A stretch of DNA of 46,717 nucleotides. Source: Gammaproteobacteria bacterium (GTDB lineage: Bacteria; Pseudomonadota; Gammaproteobacteria; DSM-16500). This document shows, piece by piece, positions 1 through 7,362 of this stretch (positions are counted from its first letter, which is position 1; every line of letters starts with the position of its first letter). The notes under the pieces were generated by a model. It was not told the origin of the DNA. It ran no database searches and saw nothing but the letters and a program-made list of their open reading frames with translations. The DNA lies in assembly GCA_031291175.1 (NCBI GenBank), contig JARLJO010000021.1, forward strand, positions 1 to 46,717, read 5' to 3'. Position numbers and translations under genes: made by a program.

Positions 1-52
1 TTCAATTTTTTAAAGAACGTAACTCGAAGGTTTCTCGCTTTTTTCTCAACCT
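1..52 (-). promoter_or_regulatory. rRNA leader antitermination site (boxA-like) at contig edge
   Basis: The reverse complement of 1-19 reads CGTTCTTTAAAAAATTGAA, which matches the gammaproteobacterial rrn boxA type (TGCTCTTTAA followed by an A/T run) that recruits NusB/NusE for rRNA antitermination. Upstream on the same strand (about 30-52) is a weak hairpin-forming stretch bounded by GGTT and AACC that could be boxB. NusB, which binds boxA, is encoded at 2586-3029 in this same window. Confidence 0.7.
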
Positions 53-73
53 TGTTCGTCACCAGAGATGCGC

Positions 74-101
74 ATTCTACATCCTCTAAGTTTATTGTCA
101 A
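74..101 (-). promoter_or_regulatory. rRNA operon promoter (reading off the left edge)
   Basis: On the minus strand there is a perfect -35 box TTGACA (96-101), a 16-nt spacer and a -10 box TAGAAT (74-79), followed by the GC-rich discriminator GCGCATC. A-rich sequence upstream of the -35 (about 102-130) could act as an UP element. The discriminator type is that of stringently controlled stable-RNA promoters. Together with the boxA about 60 nt downstream this marks the promoter of an rrn operon whose 16S gene would lie just left of the window. The 16S itself is not visible, so the assignment is an inference. Confidence 0.8.
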
Positions 102-131
102 CACTCTTTGTGAAAGTTTTTCTAAAAAGTT

Positions 132-533
132 TTATGTGCTACTTTTCTGATCATTTTCAAAGCGTAATGCTGCAGAATTAATACAATAGCGCAGCCCTGT
201 AGGCTTAGGACCATCAGGAAACACGTGGCCTAGATGGGCATCGCACTGTTTACACATCACTTCTATACGCAACATGCCGTGACTGGTGTCTTTTACTTCT
301 TTTATTCCATTTACAATAGCAGGCTGCGTGAAACTGGGCCAACCCGTACCAGAATCGAATTTATCATCTGATCTGAATAACGCTGAATCGCAACAAACGC
401 AATAATACGTGCCCGGTTCTTTGTTATCAAGTAACGCTCCAGTAAAGGGCGCCTCGGTTCCACCTAAGCGACATACATTATATTGCTCCGGTGTTAATTT
501 CTCATCTCTGGGTTTTTTATTATTCCCTGCCAT
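132..533 (-). CDS. msrB: Peptide-methionine (R)-S-oxide reductase MsrB
   Basis: Reduces the R-epimer of methionine sulfoxide in oxidised proteins, with thioredoxin as the usual electron donor; probably cytosolic, as no signal peptide is seen. The 133-residue product covers the whole SelR domain: the GTGWPSF motif, two CxxC-type zinc ligand pairs (YCVCCD and [10 protein letters not shown]), and the catalytic cysteine in RYCINSAAL near the C-terminus. I place the start at the second ATG (533), because AAGGAG sits 7 nt before it but only 1 nt before the upstream ATG at 539. It is transcribed towards the rrn promoter and diverges from xseB. Length is normal for a single-domain MsrB. Confidence 0.93.
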   Translation of the reverse strand: MAGNNKKPRDEKLTPEQYNVCRLGGTEAPFTGALLDNKEPGTYYCVCCDSALFRSDDKFDSGTGWPSFTQPAIVNGIKEVKDTSHGMLRIEVMCKQCDAHLGHVFPDGPKPTGLRYCINSAALRFENDQKSST

Positions 534-590
534 GCTCATTCTCCTTTAATATGTCCTTCGAATAAGTTAACCCTATGGAGTAAACCGACT

Positions 591-833
591 GTGACTCGCA
601 AAACAAAACAACAACCTGATTTAGAAACCGCTCTAACTGAAATTAACACCTTGATAGAACAAATGGAACATGACGATTTGAGCTTAGAGCAATCATTAGA
701 AAAGTTTGAACGTGGCGTCTCTTTAATTAAGCACTGCCAGAAGGTTTTGCAAGAAGCTGAACAAAAAGTCCAAATTCTCATGCAGAACGGTGGCGAAGAA
801 GAACTGAAACCTTACGAGAATAACGAAGAATGA
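591..833 (+). CDS. xseB: Exodeoxyribonuclease VII small subunit
   Basis: Small subunit of exonuclease VII, which with XseA degrades single-stranded DNA. The 80-residue product is almost entirely helical and carries the family signature LETALTEINTLIEQME...LSLEQSLEKFERG, with a charged coiled-coil-like body. The start is GTG at 591 with GGAG about 10 nt upstream. Its stop overlaps the ispA start as ATGA, so the two are translationally coupled; xseB-ispA is a classical gammaproteobacterial pair. No xseA is in the window. Confidence 0.92.
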   Translation: MTRKTKQQPDLETALTEINTLIEQMEHDDLSLEQSLEKFERGVSLIKHCQKVLQEAEQKVQILMQNGGEEELKPYENNEE

Positions 834-1723
834 GTATGTCTTTAGAAAATTTAATCGCCCTTTCTCAAGCCCGCACAGAAAGTCTATTCGATTTTTACCT
901 TAAAAAGGCGGCAATGCCGGCTAAGTCTTTGCAAGAGTCGATGGCTTATGGGGTATTGAATGGGGGTAAACGCATTCGCCCTCTATTAGTCTATGCGGCT
1001 GGCACCGTAGTTGGCGCAGAAATGGAAAACCTGGATGCCGCTGCTTGCGCGGTAGAACTGATTCATTCTTACTCTTTAATTCACGATGACTTACCGGCGA
1101 TGGATAATGCCGACTTGCGTCGGGGCAAGCCTGCCTGCCATAAAGCTTACGGTGAAGCGATGGCCATTTTGGCTGGCGATGCCTTGCAGGCTTTTGTTTT
1201 TCAGATACTGGCCTCTCACCCCAACCAGTTATCGGCCAACCAGCGTCTAGAAATGATCGCCGTATTAAGTGAAGCCAGTGGTCCCTTTGGTATGGCAGCC
1301 GGTCAAGCGCTCGACATTACTATTATGGATAAAAATATTTCAGCCGAAAAGCTCCTACACCTTTATCAGTTGAAAACCGGAGCGCTTTTGACGGCTAGCA
1401 TCAAACTCGGGATGTTAGGCATAGCAGAATTACCACCCGAGACGCGAAGTGCATTGGAAAAATATGCGGCCTATATAGGTCTCGCTTTTCAAATTCAGGA
1501 TGATTTATTGGATATAGAAAGTGAAACCGCTATTTTAGGCAAACCTCAGGGATTAGACATAGCCAACAATAAAATGACCTATCCTACCTTAATGGGGGTT
1601 GAAGCAACGCGGAAGAAAGTACAAAACCTGACCGATTTAGCATTGGACTCTATTATAGGGCTTGGAGCAAAGGGAGATATTTTAAAAAAACTGGCAGAAT
1701 ATTTATTAAGACGCAAACTCTAA
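830..1723 (+). CDS. ispA: Farnesyl diphosphate synthase (geranyltranstransferase)
   Basis: Condenses IPP with DMAPP and then GPP to make farnesyl diphosphate for undecaprenyl, quinone and other prenyl products. The 297-residue protein has the first aspartate-rich motif DDLPAMD with RRGKPACH (about residues 86-103) and the second DDLLD (about 223-227), plus GGKRIRP near residue 45 that binds the diphosphate. ATG at 830 overlaps the xseB stop; an ATG 6 nt later is an alternative start. In most gammaproteobacteria dxs follows ispA, but here it does not. The mevalonate operon and idi a few kilobases downstream supply the substrates instead. Confidence 0.93.
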   Translation: MSMSLENLIALSQARTESLFDFYLKKAAMPAKSLQESMAYGVLNGGKRIRPLLVYAAGTVVGAEMENLDAAACAVELIHSYSLIHDDLPAMDNADLRRGKPACHKAYGEAMAILAGDALQAFVFQILASHPNQLSANQRLEMIAVLSEASGPFGMAAGQALDITIMDKNISAEKLLHLYQLKTGALLTASIKLGMLGIAELPPETRSALEKYAAYIGLAFQIQDDLLDIESETAILGKPQGLDIANNKMTYPTLMGVEATRKKVQNLTDLALDSIIGLGAKGDILKKLAEYLLRRKL

Positions 1724-2095
1724 TGCCTCTTATCGTTGTTGCATAAAGAGTATTTATTTGGATATCAGCATAACTTTTCAAATGGATCCCCGCCTGCGCG
1801 CATAGGCGTCAACTTAAGAATATGTGCCCAAACCTCTTCGCCTGACGACATATCATTAACCCTGCCGTATCGCGACTTGTGTACAGACCGCGATACGACG
1901 AAGTTTTAGGCAAGTCGGGCCTTAATAACAGGGTCATCTGCTTGATATATATTCATTTCCCGCATGACAATAAGTACGACCGAAATAAGCTATCGGGAGG
2001 CAAATTGGAAATAACCCTGTTTTTTATTGCAAAATCAGCTAAACTGCTTGCGAAAAACACAGGCTAACGGGTTCTCTAACTTAAGTGAGAAACAC
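1724..2095. other. Intergenic region between ispA and nrdR, no convincing gene
   Basis: This 372-nt stretch has no protein I can support. It holds a perfect 9-bp inverted repeat, CGTATCGCG (1866-1874) and CGCGATACG (1889-1897), with a 14-nt loop, and a small CGCCT/AGGCG hairpin near 1791-1808. In many relatives dxs follows ispA, and nothing here resembles a dxs remnant. The nrdR promoter should lie in the 3' part, but I see no strong -35/-10 pair. A dispersed palindromic repeat is a possible explanation for the hairpins. Confidence 0.5.
1866..1897. repeat. Perfect 9-bp inverted repeat
   Basis: CGTATCGCG at 1866-1874 pairs with CGCGATACG at 1889-1897 around a 14-nt loop. It has no T-run on either side, so it is not a standard terminator. 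It could be part of a dispersed palindromic repeat family or a structured RNA element in the ispA-nrdR gap. Confidence 0.55.
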
Positions 2096-2569
2096 ATGTA
2101 TTGCCCATTTTGCAATGCGATAGATACCAAAGTGACAGATTCACGCTTGATTCGCGAAAACAATCAAGTTCGTCGTCGACGGGAATGCTTGGACTGCAAA
2201 GAAAGGTTCACCACCTACGAAACAGCAGAACTAACTTTACCACGCGTGATTAAACGTGACGGTCGACGGGATGCCTTTAACGAAGCAAAACTTCGTGCTG
2301 GCATGGTACGAGCACTTGAAAAACGCCCTGTTAGCCTAGAACAAATTGAAACAGCCGTGAGCCGCATCCTTCATAAGGCTCGCGCGAGCGGGGAACGCGA
2401 AATTCCATCTGCTGAAATTGGCGAATGGGTCATGAGCGAGTTACATAGTTTAGATCAAGTGGCTTATGTGCGCTTTGCCTCGGTCTATCGCAGCTTTCAA
2501 GATATTAGTGAATTTCGTGAAGAAATCAGCCGCTTAGAACAAAATGCAAAAACGGATAAAACAAAATAA
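2096..2569 (+). CDS. nrdR: Transcriptional repressor NrdR
   Basis: Nucleotide-sensing repressor of ribonucleotide reductase genes that binds NrdR boxes. The 157-residue product starts MYCPFCNA and has a zinc ribbon (CPFC at residues 3-6 and CLDC near 31-34) followed by an ATP-cone domain ([19 protein letters not shown] onward), the standard two-part architecture and length. The ATG at 2096 is chosen because family members begin exactly at the zinc ribbon; an upstream in-frame extension to 2027 would add an unrelated tail. It precedes nusB by 16 nt. In many gammaproteobacteria ribD, ribE, ribAB and ribH sit between nrdR and nusB; here they are absent. Confidence 0.94.
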   Translation: MYCPFCNAIDTKVTDSRLIRENNQVRRRRECLDCKERFTTYETAELTLPRVIKRDGRRDAFNEAKLRAGMVRALEKRPVSLEQIETAVSRILHKARASGEREIPSAEIGEWVMSELHSLDQVAYVRFASVYRSFQDISEFREEISRLEQNAKTDKTK

Positions 2570-2585
2570 TTCGAGAGGAGAAAAC

Positions 2586-3029
2586 ATGAACCCCACTGCA
2601 AGACGTAACGCTAGGCACTACGCATTACAAGCCATGTATCAATGGCAAATCTCTGGCGCGTCTTCTCGCGATATCGAAGCTCAGTTTATCGCACACCAAA
2701 TTGTTAAAACGGTTGATCTCGATTATTTCAAAGAATTAATTCATTCTATTCCTGAGCAACAAGTGGCACTGGATAAAAACATCATTCCATTTTTAAGACG
2801 CCCTATTGATGAATTAGATCCTATCGAATTAGCCATTTTACGTCTTGCTACTTACGAATTGGATAGCCGTTTAGATATTCCTTATCGCGTCATTATCAAT
2901 GAAGCATTAGAGCTCACCAAAAGATTCGGCTCTGTTGAAGGATATAAATTCGTCAACGGTGTCCTGGATCAAATCGCTCGCAGAATCAGAATTGATGAAG
3001 TGGCAGCAGGAGATGCAAAGAAAAAATGA
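2586..3029 (+). CDS. nusB: Transcription antitermination factor NusB
   Basis: Binds boxA RNA together with ribosomal protein S10 (NusE) and keeps RNA polymerase processive through rRNA operons. The 147-residue all-helical product has the family elements RRNARHYALQAMYQWQ at the N-terminus and RVIINEALELTKRFG...KFVNGVLDQIA at the C-terminus. The start at 2586 follows the strong ribosome binding site GAGAGGAG (2572-2579). The last base of the stop overlaps the thiL start in an ATGA arrangement. A likely target boxA is at the left edge of this window. Confidence 0.94.
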   Translation: MNPTARRNARHYALQAMYQWQISGASSRDIEAQFIAHQIVKTVDLDYFKELIHSIPEQQVALDKNIIPFLRRPIDELDPIELAILRLATYELDSRLDIPYRVIINEALELTKRFGSVEGYKFVNGVLDQIARRIRIDEVAAGDAKKK

Positions 3030-3985
3030 ATGAGTTTGAGCTAATCAAAAACTTTTGCTCTCATCAAACTGTTCACCGCACTGATGTCATTATAGAAACC
3101 GGGGACGACTGCGCCATCGTTGAAGTCCCCGTGAATCAACAACTTGCTATTACTACCGACACACTTGTCGCTGGCGTACACTTTCCGCTAAATACTTCTG
3201 CTTATGATATCGGCTATAAAGCATTGGCCGTCAATCTCAGTGATCTTGCTGCAATGGGTGCTACCCCTGCATGGATCACGATGGCATTAACACTACCTGA
3301 GATTCAAGAAAATTGGTTAACTGATTTTGCTCATGGCTTTTTTGCATTAGCAACTCGTTCCAATGTGCAGTTAATTGGCGGTGATTTAACCCATGGGCCT
3401 CTAACTATTACAATACAAGCCCAAGGGTTTATTCCAAAAGGCCAAGCAATAACGCGCAGTGGCGCCAAAGTAGGCGATCTCATTTATGTGACCCACACAT
3501 TAGGTGATGCCGGGCTGGCATTAGCTGTACTACAAAATCAAATTAAGATCCCGACGTTATATGAAGAAGACATACTCAAACGATTAAATCGTCCCGAACC
3601 CAGATTAGAAGTAGGCGAAAAATTACGACAAATTGCTAATGCAGCCATTGATATTTCAGATGGACTTACCGGTGATTTGAATCACATACTGAAAAAAAGC
3701 GAAGTCGGCGCTGTCATTTATGTCGACGAACTACCCTTATCAGAAGCATTACGCACCTGCCTCCCTGAGGAAAAAGCCATTTTATTGGCTCTTGGCGCTG
3801 GTGATGACTATGAATTATGTTTTACTATCCCAAAAGAGCGTGAAAAACTACTACAAGATGCAATGAAAGACTGCCCGTGTGCTTATTCTTGTATTGGTGA
3901 AGTAATTGCAACCCCTGGACTTAGTTTACAATTTAAAGACGGAAGGAAATATCATGGCGACATCAAAGGATACCAGCACTTCTAA
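3026..3985 (+). CDS. thiL: Thiamine-monophosphate kinase
   Basis: Phosphorylates thiamine monophosphate to thiamine diphosphate with ATP. The 319-residue product belongs to the PurM/ThiL (AIRS) fold: an early IETGDDCAIV segment (Mg-ATP aspartates), ITTDTLVAGVHF, the YKALAVNLSDLAAMGA motif, GGDLTHG, and ISDGLTGDLNHIL. It overlaps nusB by 4 bp (ATGA) and pgpA by 32 bp, the usual nusB-thiL-pgpA order. No unusual residues noticed. Confidence 0.93.
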   Translation: MNEFELIKNFCSHQTVHRTDVIIETGDDCAIVEVPVNQQLAITTDTLVAGVHFPLNTSAYDIGYKALAVNLSDLAAMGATPAWITMALTLPEIQENWLTDFAHGFFALATRSNVQLIGGDLTHGPLTITIQAQGFIPKGQAITRSGAKVGDLIYVTHTLGDAGLALAVLQNQIKIPTLYEEDILKRLNRPEPRLEVGEKLRQIANAAIDISDGLTGDLNHILKKSEVGAVIYVDELPLSEALRTCLPEEKAILLALGAGDDYELCFTIPKEREKLLQDAMKDCPCAYSCIGEVIATPGLSLQFKDGRKYHGDIKGYQHF

Positions 3986-4487
3986 AGATGAGCATTTTAG
4001 AGATTACACGAATATTCCACCCATACCACCTACCGTTTGGACAAATCCACTGCATTTTGTAGCCTTTGGGTTTGGGACAGGCACAATACCTTTCGCACCG
4101 GGTACATTTGGCACACTGATCGCAATACCGTTTTATTTGGCGATGCAATCACTGTCTGCGACTAGCTATTTTGCTATTTTATTATTAGTCATCGCTGCAA
4201 GCATTTGGATTTGTCACAAAGTTACTGAAGAAATCGGCATCGAAGATCATCAAGGCATGTGCCTGGATGAGGTTGTCGGCTACCTGGTGACAATGTTCTG
4301 TGCTCCTCATGGCTGGAAATGGATTTGGATAGGATTTTTGCTGTTTCGAATTTTTGATATTTTGAAACCCTGGCCTATTCGTTATATTGACAGAAAGATG
4401 ACCGGCGGCGTTGGCATTATTTTAGATGATGTTTTAGCTGGCGTTATGAGTTGTATCATTTTGCAAATTTTTGCACGCGTATTGTAA
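3954..4487 (+). CDS. pgpA: Phosphatidylglycerophosphatase A
   Basis: Inner-membrane enzyme that dephosphorylates phosphatidylglycerol phosphate to phosphatidylglycerol. The 177-residue product has the family signature FGTGTIPFAPGTFGTL, the acidic motif DHQGMCLDEVVGYL and a C-terminal FDILKPWPI...GGVGIILDDVLAG region, with about four hydrophobic segments. The start at 3954 is preceded by GGAAGGA (3941-3947) and lies inside the thiL 3' end, implying translational coupling. A further upstream in-frame ATG has no ribosome binding site. Confidence 0.92.
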   Translation: MATSKDTSTSKDEHFRDYTNIPPIPPTVWTNPLHFVAFGFGTGTIPFAPGTFGTLIAIPFYLAMQSLSATSYFAILLLVIAASIWICHKVTEEIGIEDHQGMCLDEVVGYLVTMFCAPHGWKWIWIGFLLFRIFDILKPWPIRYIDRKMTGGVGIILDDVLAGVMSCIILQIFARVL

Positions 4488-4530
4488 TACACATAACGCT
4501 TATTTTTTTAAATTAAAAGGGTAAAGAAAT

Positions 4531-4938
4531 ATGAATTGGCTGACAGCTGCGTTTATAGCGCTTTTTAGCTTCGGGATTTGGGGGTTTTTTACCAAAATGG
4601 CCGTGCTGCATATCGACTCAAAAAGCGCATTGATCTATCAAACCGCAGGTGTCATGTTGGTTGGCGTCATTACCTTAGGTTTTATGAATTTTAAGCCAGC
4701 AACCGATATCCGGGGAATTAGCTATGCCACCATCACTGGCATTGCATACGGAGTAGGTTGTTTGTTTTATTTTGTTGCGGCTAGCAAAGGCAAAATTATA
4801 ACAGTTGTCACTTTAACTGCTCTGTATCCTTTAATTGCGATACTGCTAGCCTATTGGTTACTCAATGAAATTGTCAGTATAAAACAATGCGCCGGGATTG
4901 CTCTCGCTTTGATTGCCATATTATTAATGTCGACTTAA
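4531..4938 (+). CDS. Half-size EamA/DMT-family membrane protein
   Basis: A 135-residue hydrophobic protein with about four to five transmembrane segments that matches one EamA repeat: an N-terminal AAFIALFSFGIWGFFTKMA stretch and the C-terminal ALYPLIAILLAYWLLNE signature. Full DMT transporters carry two such repeats (about 300 residues), so this is either a small dimeric (EmrE-like in principle) transporter or a naturally single-repeat protein; no frameshifted second half is visible. Substrate unknown. It sits 43 nt after pgpA, and its stop overlaps by 4 bp the stop of the convergent SET-domain gene. Confidence 0.7.
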   Translation: MNWLTAAFIALFSFGIWGFFTKMAVLHIDSKSALIYQTAGVMLVGVITLGFMNFKPATDIRGISYATITGIAYGVGCLFYFVAASKGKIITVVTLTALYPLIAILLAYWLLNEIVSIKQCAGIALALIAILLMST

Positions 4939-5405
4939 GCCTCCACTTTGAGCGCGTAATATTTTTCTTTTAGGTATGGTAATAAATGAGGAAGAAGGCG
5001 CAACTTATCTTTTAACTCTAAATGCCGAAAAGAACTGACCTTGCCACGACAAGCCAAGGCACCACAGCCACAAGAGAAACCATCGAAATCCTCTTCATCA
5101 ATTGCGGTACTGTAATCCCAGGTTATTTCATCATCGATAGCGATATCGCATAGCGCAACCAATGTTACGCCGTCTTTAAAACCACAATTGGGCGCACACG
5201 AATGATTAATGTAATCATCCAGCTTTCTGGAAGGGCCTAAATAAAAATCTTCGGCAACCTGCAAATGATAATCTTCGAAATCGACTTGAGAGCGATGCAA
5301 TAAATCACCACCAAAAGTAATGACTTGCTCGCCTTTTTTAATGTGTCTTAGCGCAAAAATGCCTTTTTGATGCGTGGCACTGGATTTCAGCACGATATTT
5401 GGCAT
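4935..5405 (-). CDS. SET-domain protein-lysine methyltransferase-like protein
   Basis: A 156-residue protein that is essentially one SET domain: early GIFALRHIKKGEQV, the knot motif YINHSCAPNC (about residues 65-74), EITWDYS (about 93-99) with the catalytic-site tyrosine, and a post-SET cysteine cluster SCGCGALACRG (about 111-121). These are the S-adenosylmethionine and lysine-channel motifs of the family, so methyl transfer to a protein lysine is the likely chemistry; the target is unknown. AAGGA lies 7 nt before the ATG at 5405 (a second ATG at 5408 is possible). It starts 33 nt after the decarboxylase gene and looks like the last gene of the mevalonate operon. No secretion signal is seen, so a cytosolic target is as likely as a host one. 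Confidence 0.8.
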   Translation of the reverse strand: MPNIVLKSSATHQKGIFALRHIKKGEQVITFGGDLLHRSQVDFEDYHLQVAEDFYLGPSRKLDDYINHSCAPNCGFKDGVTLVALCDIAIDDEITWDYSTAIDEEDFDGFSCGCGALACRGKVSSFRHLELKDKLRLLPHLLPYLKEKYYALKVEA

Positions 5406-5438
5406 CATAAATTCCTTTTCTATGAATAATAAAAACAA

Positions 5439-6440
5439 TTAAGCGACGAAAGGATCAACCACTTTAACTTCTGGAAAGTGAGACACAACCTGTTCGACAT
5501 CCTGCTTACAAAACAACAATTTTAAATTTGGGCCCGCATCTTGCGTAAAATAAAGTGGCAACCCTTGTTCGCGTAGCGCCCAAACTTTTTGCATCGTCAG
5601 CAATGTTTCAGGGATCGCATACTGAATCGGCGGCCATGCGCTTAACATGGTCGCATGCATTGCCAATGCGTTTGACTCCGCCGTTTTGCCCAATGTTTGA
5701 AAATCGCGATCTGCAATCGCTTGTTTCAGCAAAAACAAATCACTACTGACCTTTGCAGGCCATGCAGAATAAAGTGAACCATTAGTGACTGTTCGTTGCA
5801 TCGCTTCCCGTGAAGCCAAGCCTTTTTCCTTTGCACTGAGAATTAATAAACCGATACGCAGATCAGCCCAAACATCGGGGATCGCTTCAGCGAAACAATC
5901 CATGCCATCGTCTCTTAAGCCTCGATGCCATTCAACAAAACCTTGCCAGATAGAACGTGACGCACTGCCACTACCCAATCGCGCTAAAATGGATAACTCT
6001 TTGTTGCTTAACTCCCAACCAAAAAGCGCATCTAATGCTTTTACAATCGAGGCAAAACCACAGGCGGATGAAGCCAAGCCCGCCGCAATGGGTACATTGG
6101 TTTCAATAAAAATAGAAAAACGCTGTGTTGGATTCAACCGAAACAAATTTAAAAAATGGCTTAAACGTTGACTGAATGGAGCCGACACATCAACTGACTT
6201 GCCATTCAAAACGATTTCATCGTGCGCTCTATCATGGATAGTCAGTACAGCACTCGCACCTTGATCGCCTAGCGAAATCGATAAACTGGAAGTGACAGGC
6301 AGATTTAACTCTTGCTCGCGCTTACCCCAATATTTACAAAGAGCAATATTCGATGGGGCAAAAGCTTTGCCTGAAAGGTGACGCGCTGGCACCCGCCTGC
6401 GATCCCCAAGAATAAGATGTACCACATCAGCTTTTTTCAC
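5439..6440 (-). CDS. mvaD: Diphosphomevalonate decarboxylase
   Basis: ATP-dependent decarboxylation of mevalonate 5-diphosphate to isopentenyl diphosphate, the last mevalonate-pathway step before isomerisation. The 333-residue GHMP-superfamily protein has the diagnostic APSNIALCKYWGKR segment (about residues 28-41), the phosphate-binding AAGLASSACGFA loop and GSGSASRS, which separate decarboxylases from the mevalonate kinases. Start is GTG at 6440 with GGAG 6 nt upstream; it overlaps the preceding kinase gene by 14 bp. Gene name follows common usage for this enzyme. Confidence 0.9.
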   Translation of the reverse strand: MKKADVVHLILGDRRRVPARHLSGKAFAPSNIALCKYWGKREQELNLPVTSSLSISLGDQGASAVLTIHDRAHDEIVLNGKSVDVSAPFSQRLSHFLNLFRLNPTQRFSIFIETNVPIAAGLASSACGFASIVKALDALFGWELSNKELSILARLGSGSASRSIWQGFVEWHRGLRDDGMDCFAEAIPDVWADLRIGLLILSAKEKGLASREAMQRTVTNGSLYSAWPAKVSSDLFLLKQAIADRDFQTLGKTAESNALAMHATMLSAWPPIQYAIPETLLTMQKVWALREQGLPLYFTQDAGPNLKLLFCKQDVEQVVSHFPEVKVVDPFVA

Positions 6441-7362
6441 AATAAACTCCTTGCTGAGTGATTTCTACCGGAATCACTGCGACATTTTTATCTGCAAATT
6501 TGAATTTGGGGGCCGCTCCCAACCCGATTAAACAATCGCCAAAACCAGAACCGGAGATTTTTGCTCCCAGTACAGCAGACTGTTTACGTAGTGTCGTTAC
6601 AATTTGAGAAAGCAAGGGTGTGCTCACCCCCAGACTTTCCATCAATCCTTGCTGAATATTCATCATTTTACCCAAATCGATCCAATCTGCTGCTCGTACA
6701 GCGCGAATACCTTGCACAGCACAAGAATCAATTGCCTGACAAATCTGTTTGAATAAGAGTGGGTTAAAAGCAAAGAAAGTTTTCACTCGTTTAACGGCTT
6801 CGACTGTTCCTGTTTTATATCCGGCATAGACAGCCGTCAATGGATGCTCGGCTGGGAGTTTTTCAGCAAGCAATGGATGCATCTTATAGGCAACTATTCC
6901 GCCTAATGTACAAGCGGCCACATCCGCCCCTGAACCTAAACCTTGAACCTGCCTTACAATAGCCCGCGCCTCACTAATGAACTCTTTTTCAGTGAAGCTA
7001 AGTTCCAGCCAGGTAGCAAGCGCAGTGAGCGTGGCGACAGTAACCGCGGCTGAGGAACCAAACCCTATTTTATCGGAAAATTCTGACTCAATCGTAATAG
7101 TACAACCCTTCTTCAATTTCAATCGATAGCGTTTTAACGTAGCTAATATAAATTGAAAAGGAGGTTCGATATAAAAATTCGATAAGTCTGTGAAAAACTG
7201 CCCTAATCTATCGGAGAAAATTTCAATACGAGTATCTGATCTAGGCTCAATCGTCACCGTCATGCGCTTATTAACAGCACAAACTAAAGCATGCTTACCA
7301 TGCATGACGCCATATTCACCCAGTAACATTAAACTACCCGGGGCGGATGCTTTAAATAACAT
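6427..7362 (-). CDS. GHMP kinase of the mevalonate pathway, probable phosphomevalonate kinase
   Basis: A 311-residue GHMP kinase with an N-terminal SAPGSLMLLGEYGVMHGKHAL block, the glycine/serine ATP loop KIGFGSSAAVTVA and a C-terminal SGSGFGDCLIGLG motif. Because the neighbouring gene at 7352-8374 has clearer mevalonate kinase motifs, this one most likely performs the second phosphorylation (mevalonate 5-phosphate to the diphosphate), but motif reading alone cannot exclude that the two roles are swapped. Start at 7362 (MLFKASAPGS) has a GAGG-type site 5-6 nt upstream; an in-frame extension to 7416 would overlap the upstream gene deeply. It overlaps the upstream kinase by 11 bp and the decarboxylase by 14 bp. 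Confidence 0.8.
   Translation of the reverse strand: MLFKASAPGSLMLLGEYGVMHGKHALVCAVNKRMTVTIEPRSDTRIEIFSDRLGQFFTDLSNFYIEPPFQFILATLKRYRLKLKKGCTITIESEFSDKIGFGSSAAVTVATLTALATWLELSFTEKEFISEARAIVRQVQGLGSGADVAACTLGGIVAYKMHPLLAEKLPAEHPLTAVYAGYKTGTVEAVKRVKTFFAFNPLLFKQICQAIDSCAVQGIRAVRAADWIDLGKMMNIQQGLMESLGVSTPLLSQIVTTLRKQSAVLGAKISGSGFGDCLIGLGAAPKFKFADKNVAVIPVEITQQGVYCEKS

Noticed and set aside
1879..2067. Rightward 62-codon reading frame before nrdR
   Set aside because: It runs through the inverted repeat, has no ribosome binding site and no recognisable domain.
1724..2095. FMN riboswitch or dxs remnant before nrdR
   Set aside because: No conserved riboswitch core or transketolase-like motif could be seen in this stretch.
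4531..4938. Frameshifted remnant of a full DMT transporter
   Set aside because: No second EamA half is found in any frame nearby; the next bases encode the convergent SET gene, so it is better read as a single-repeat protein.
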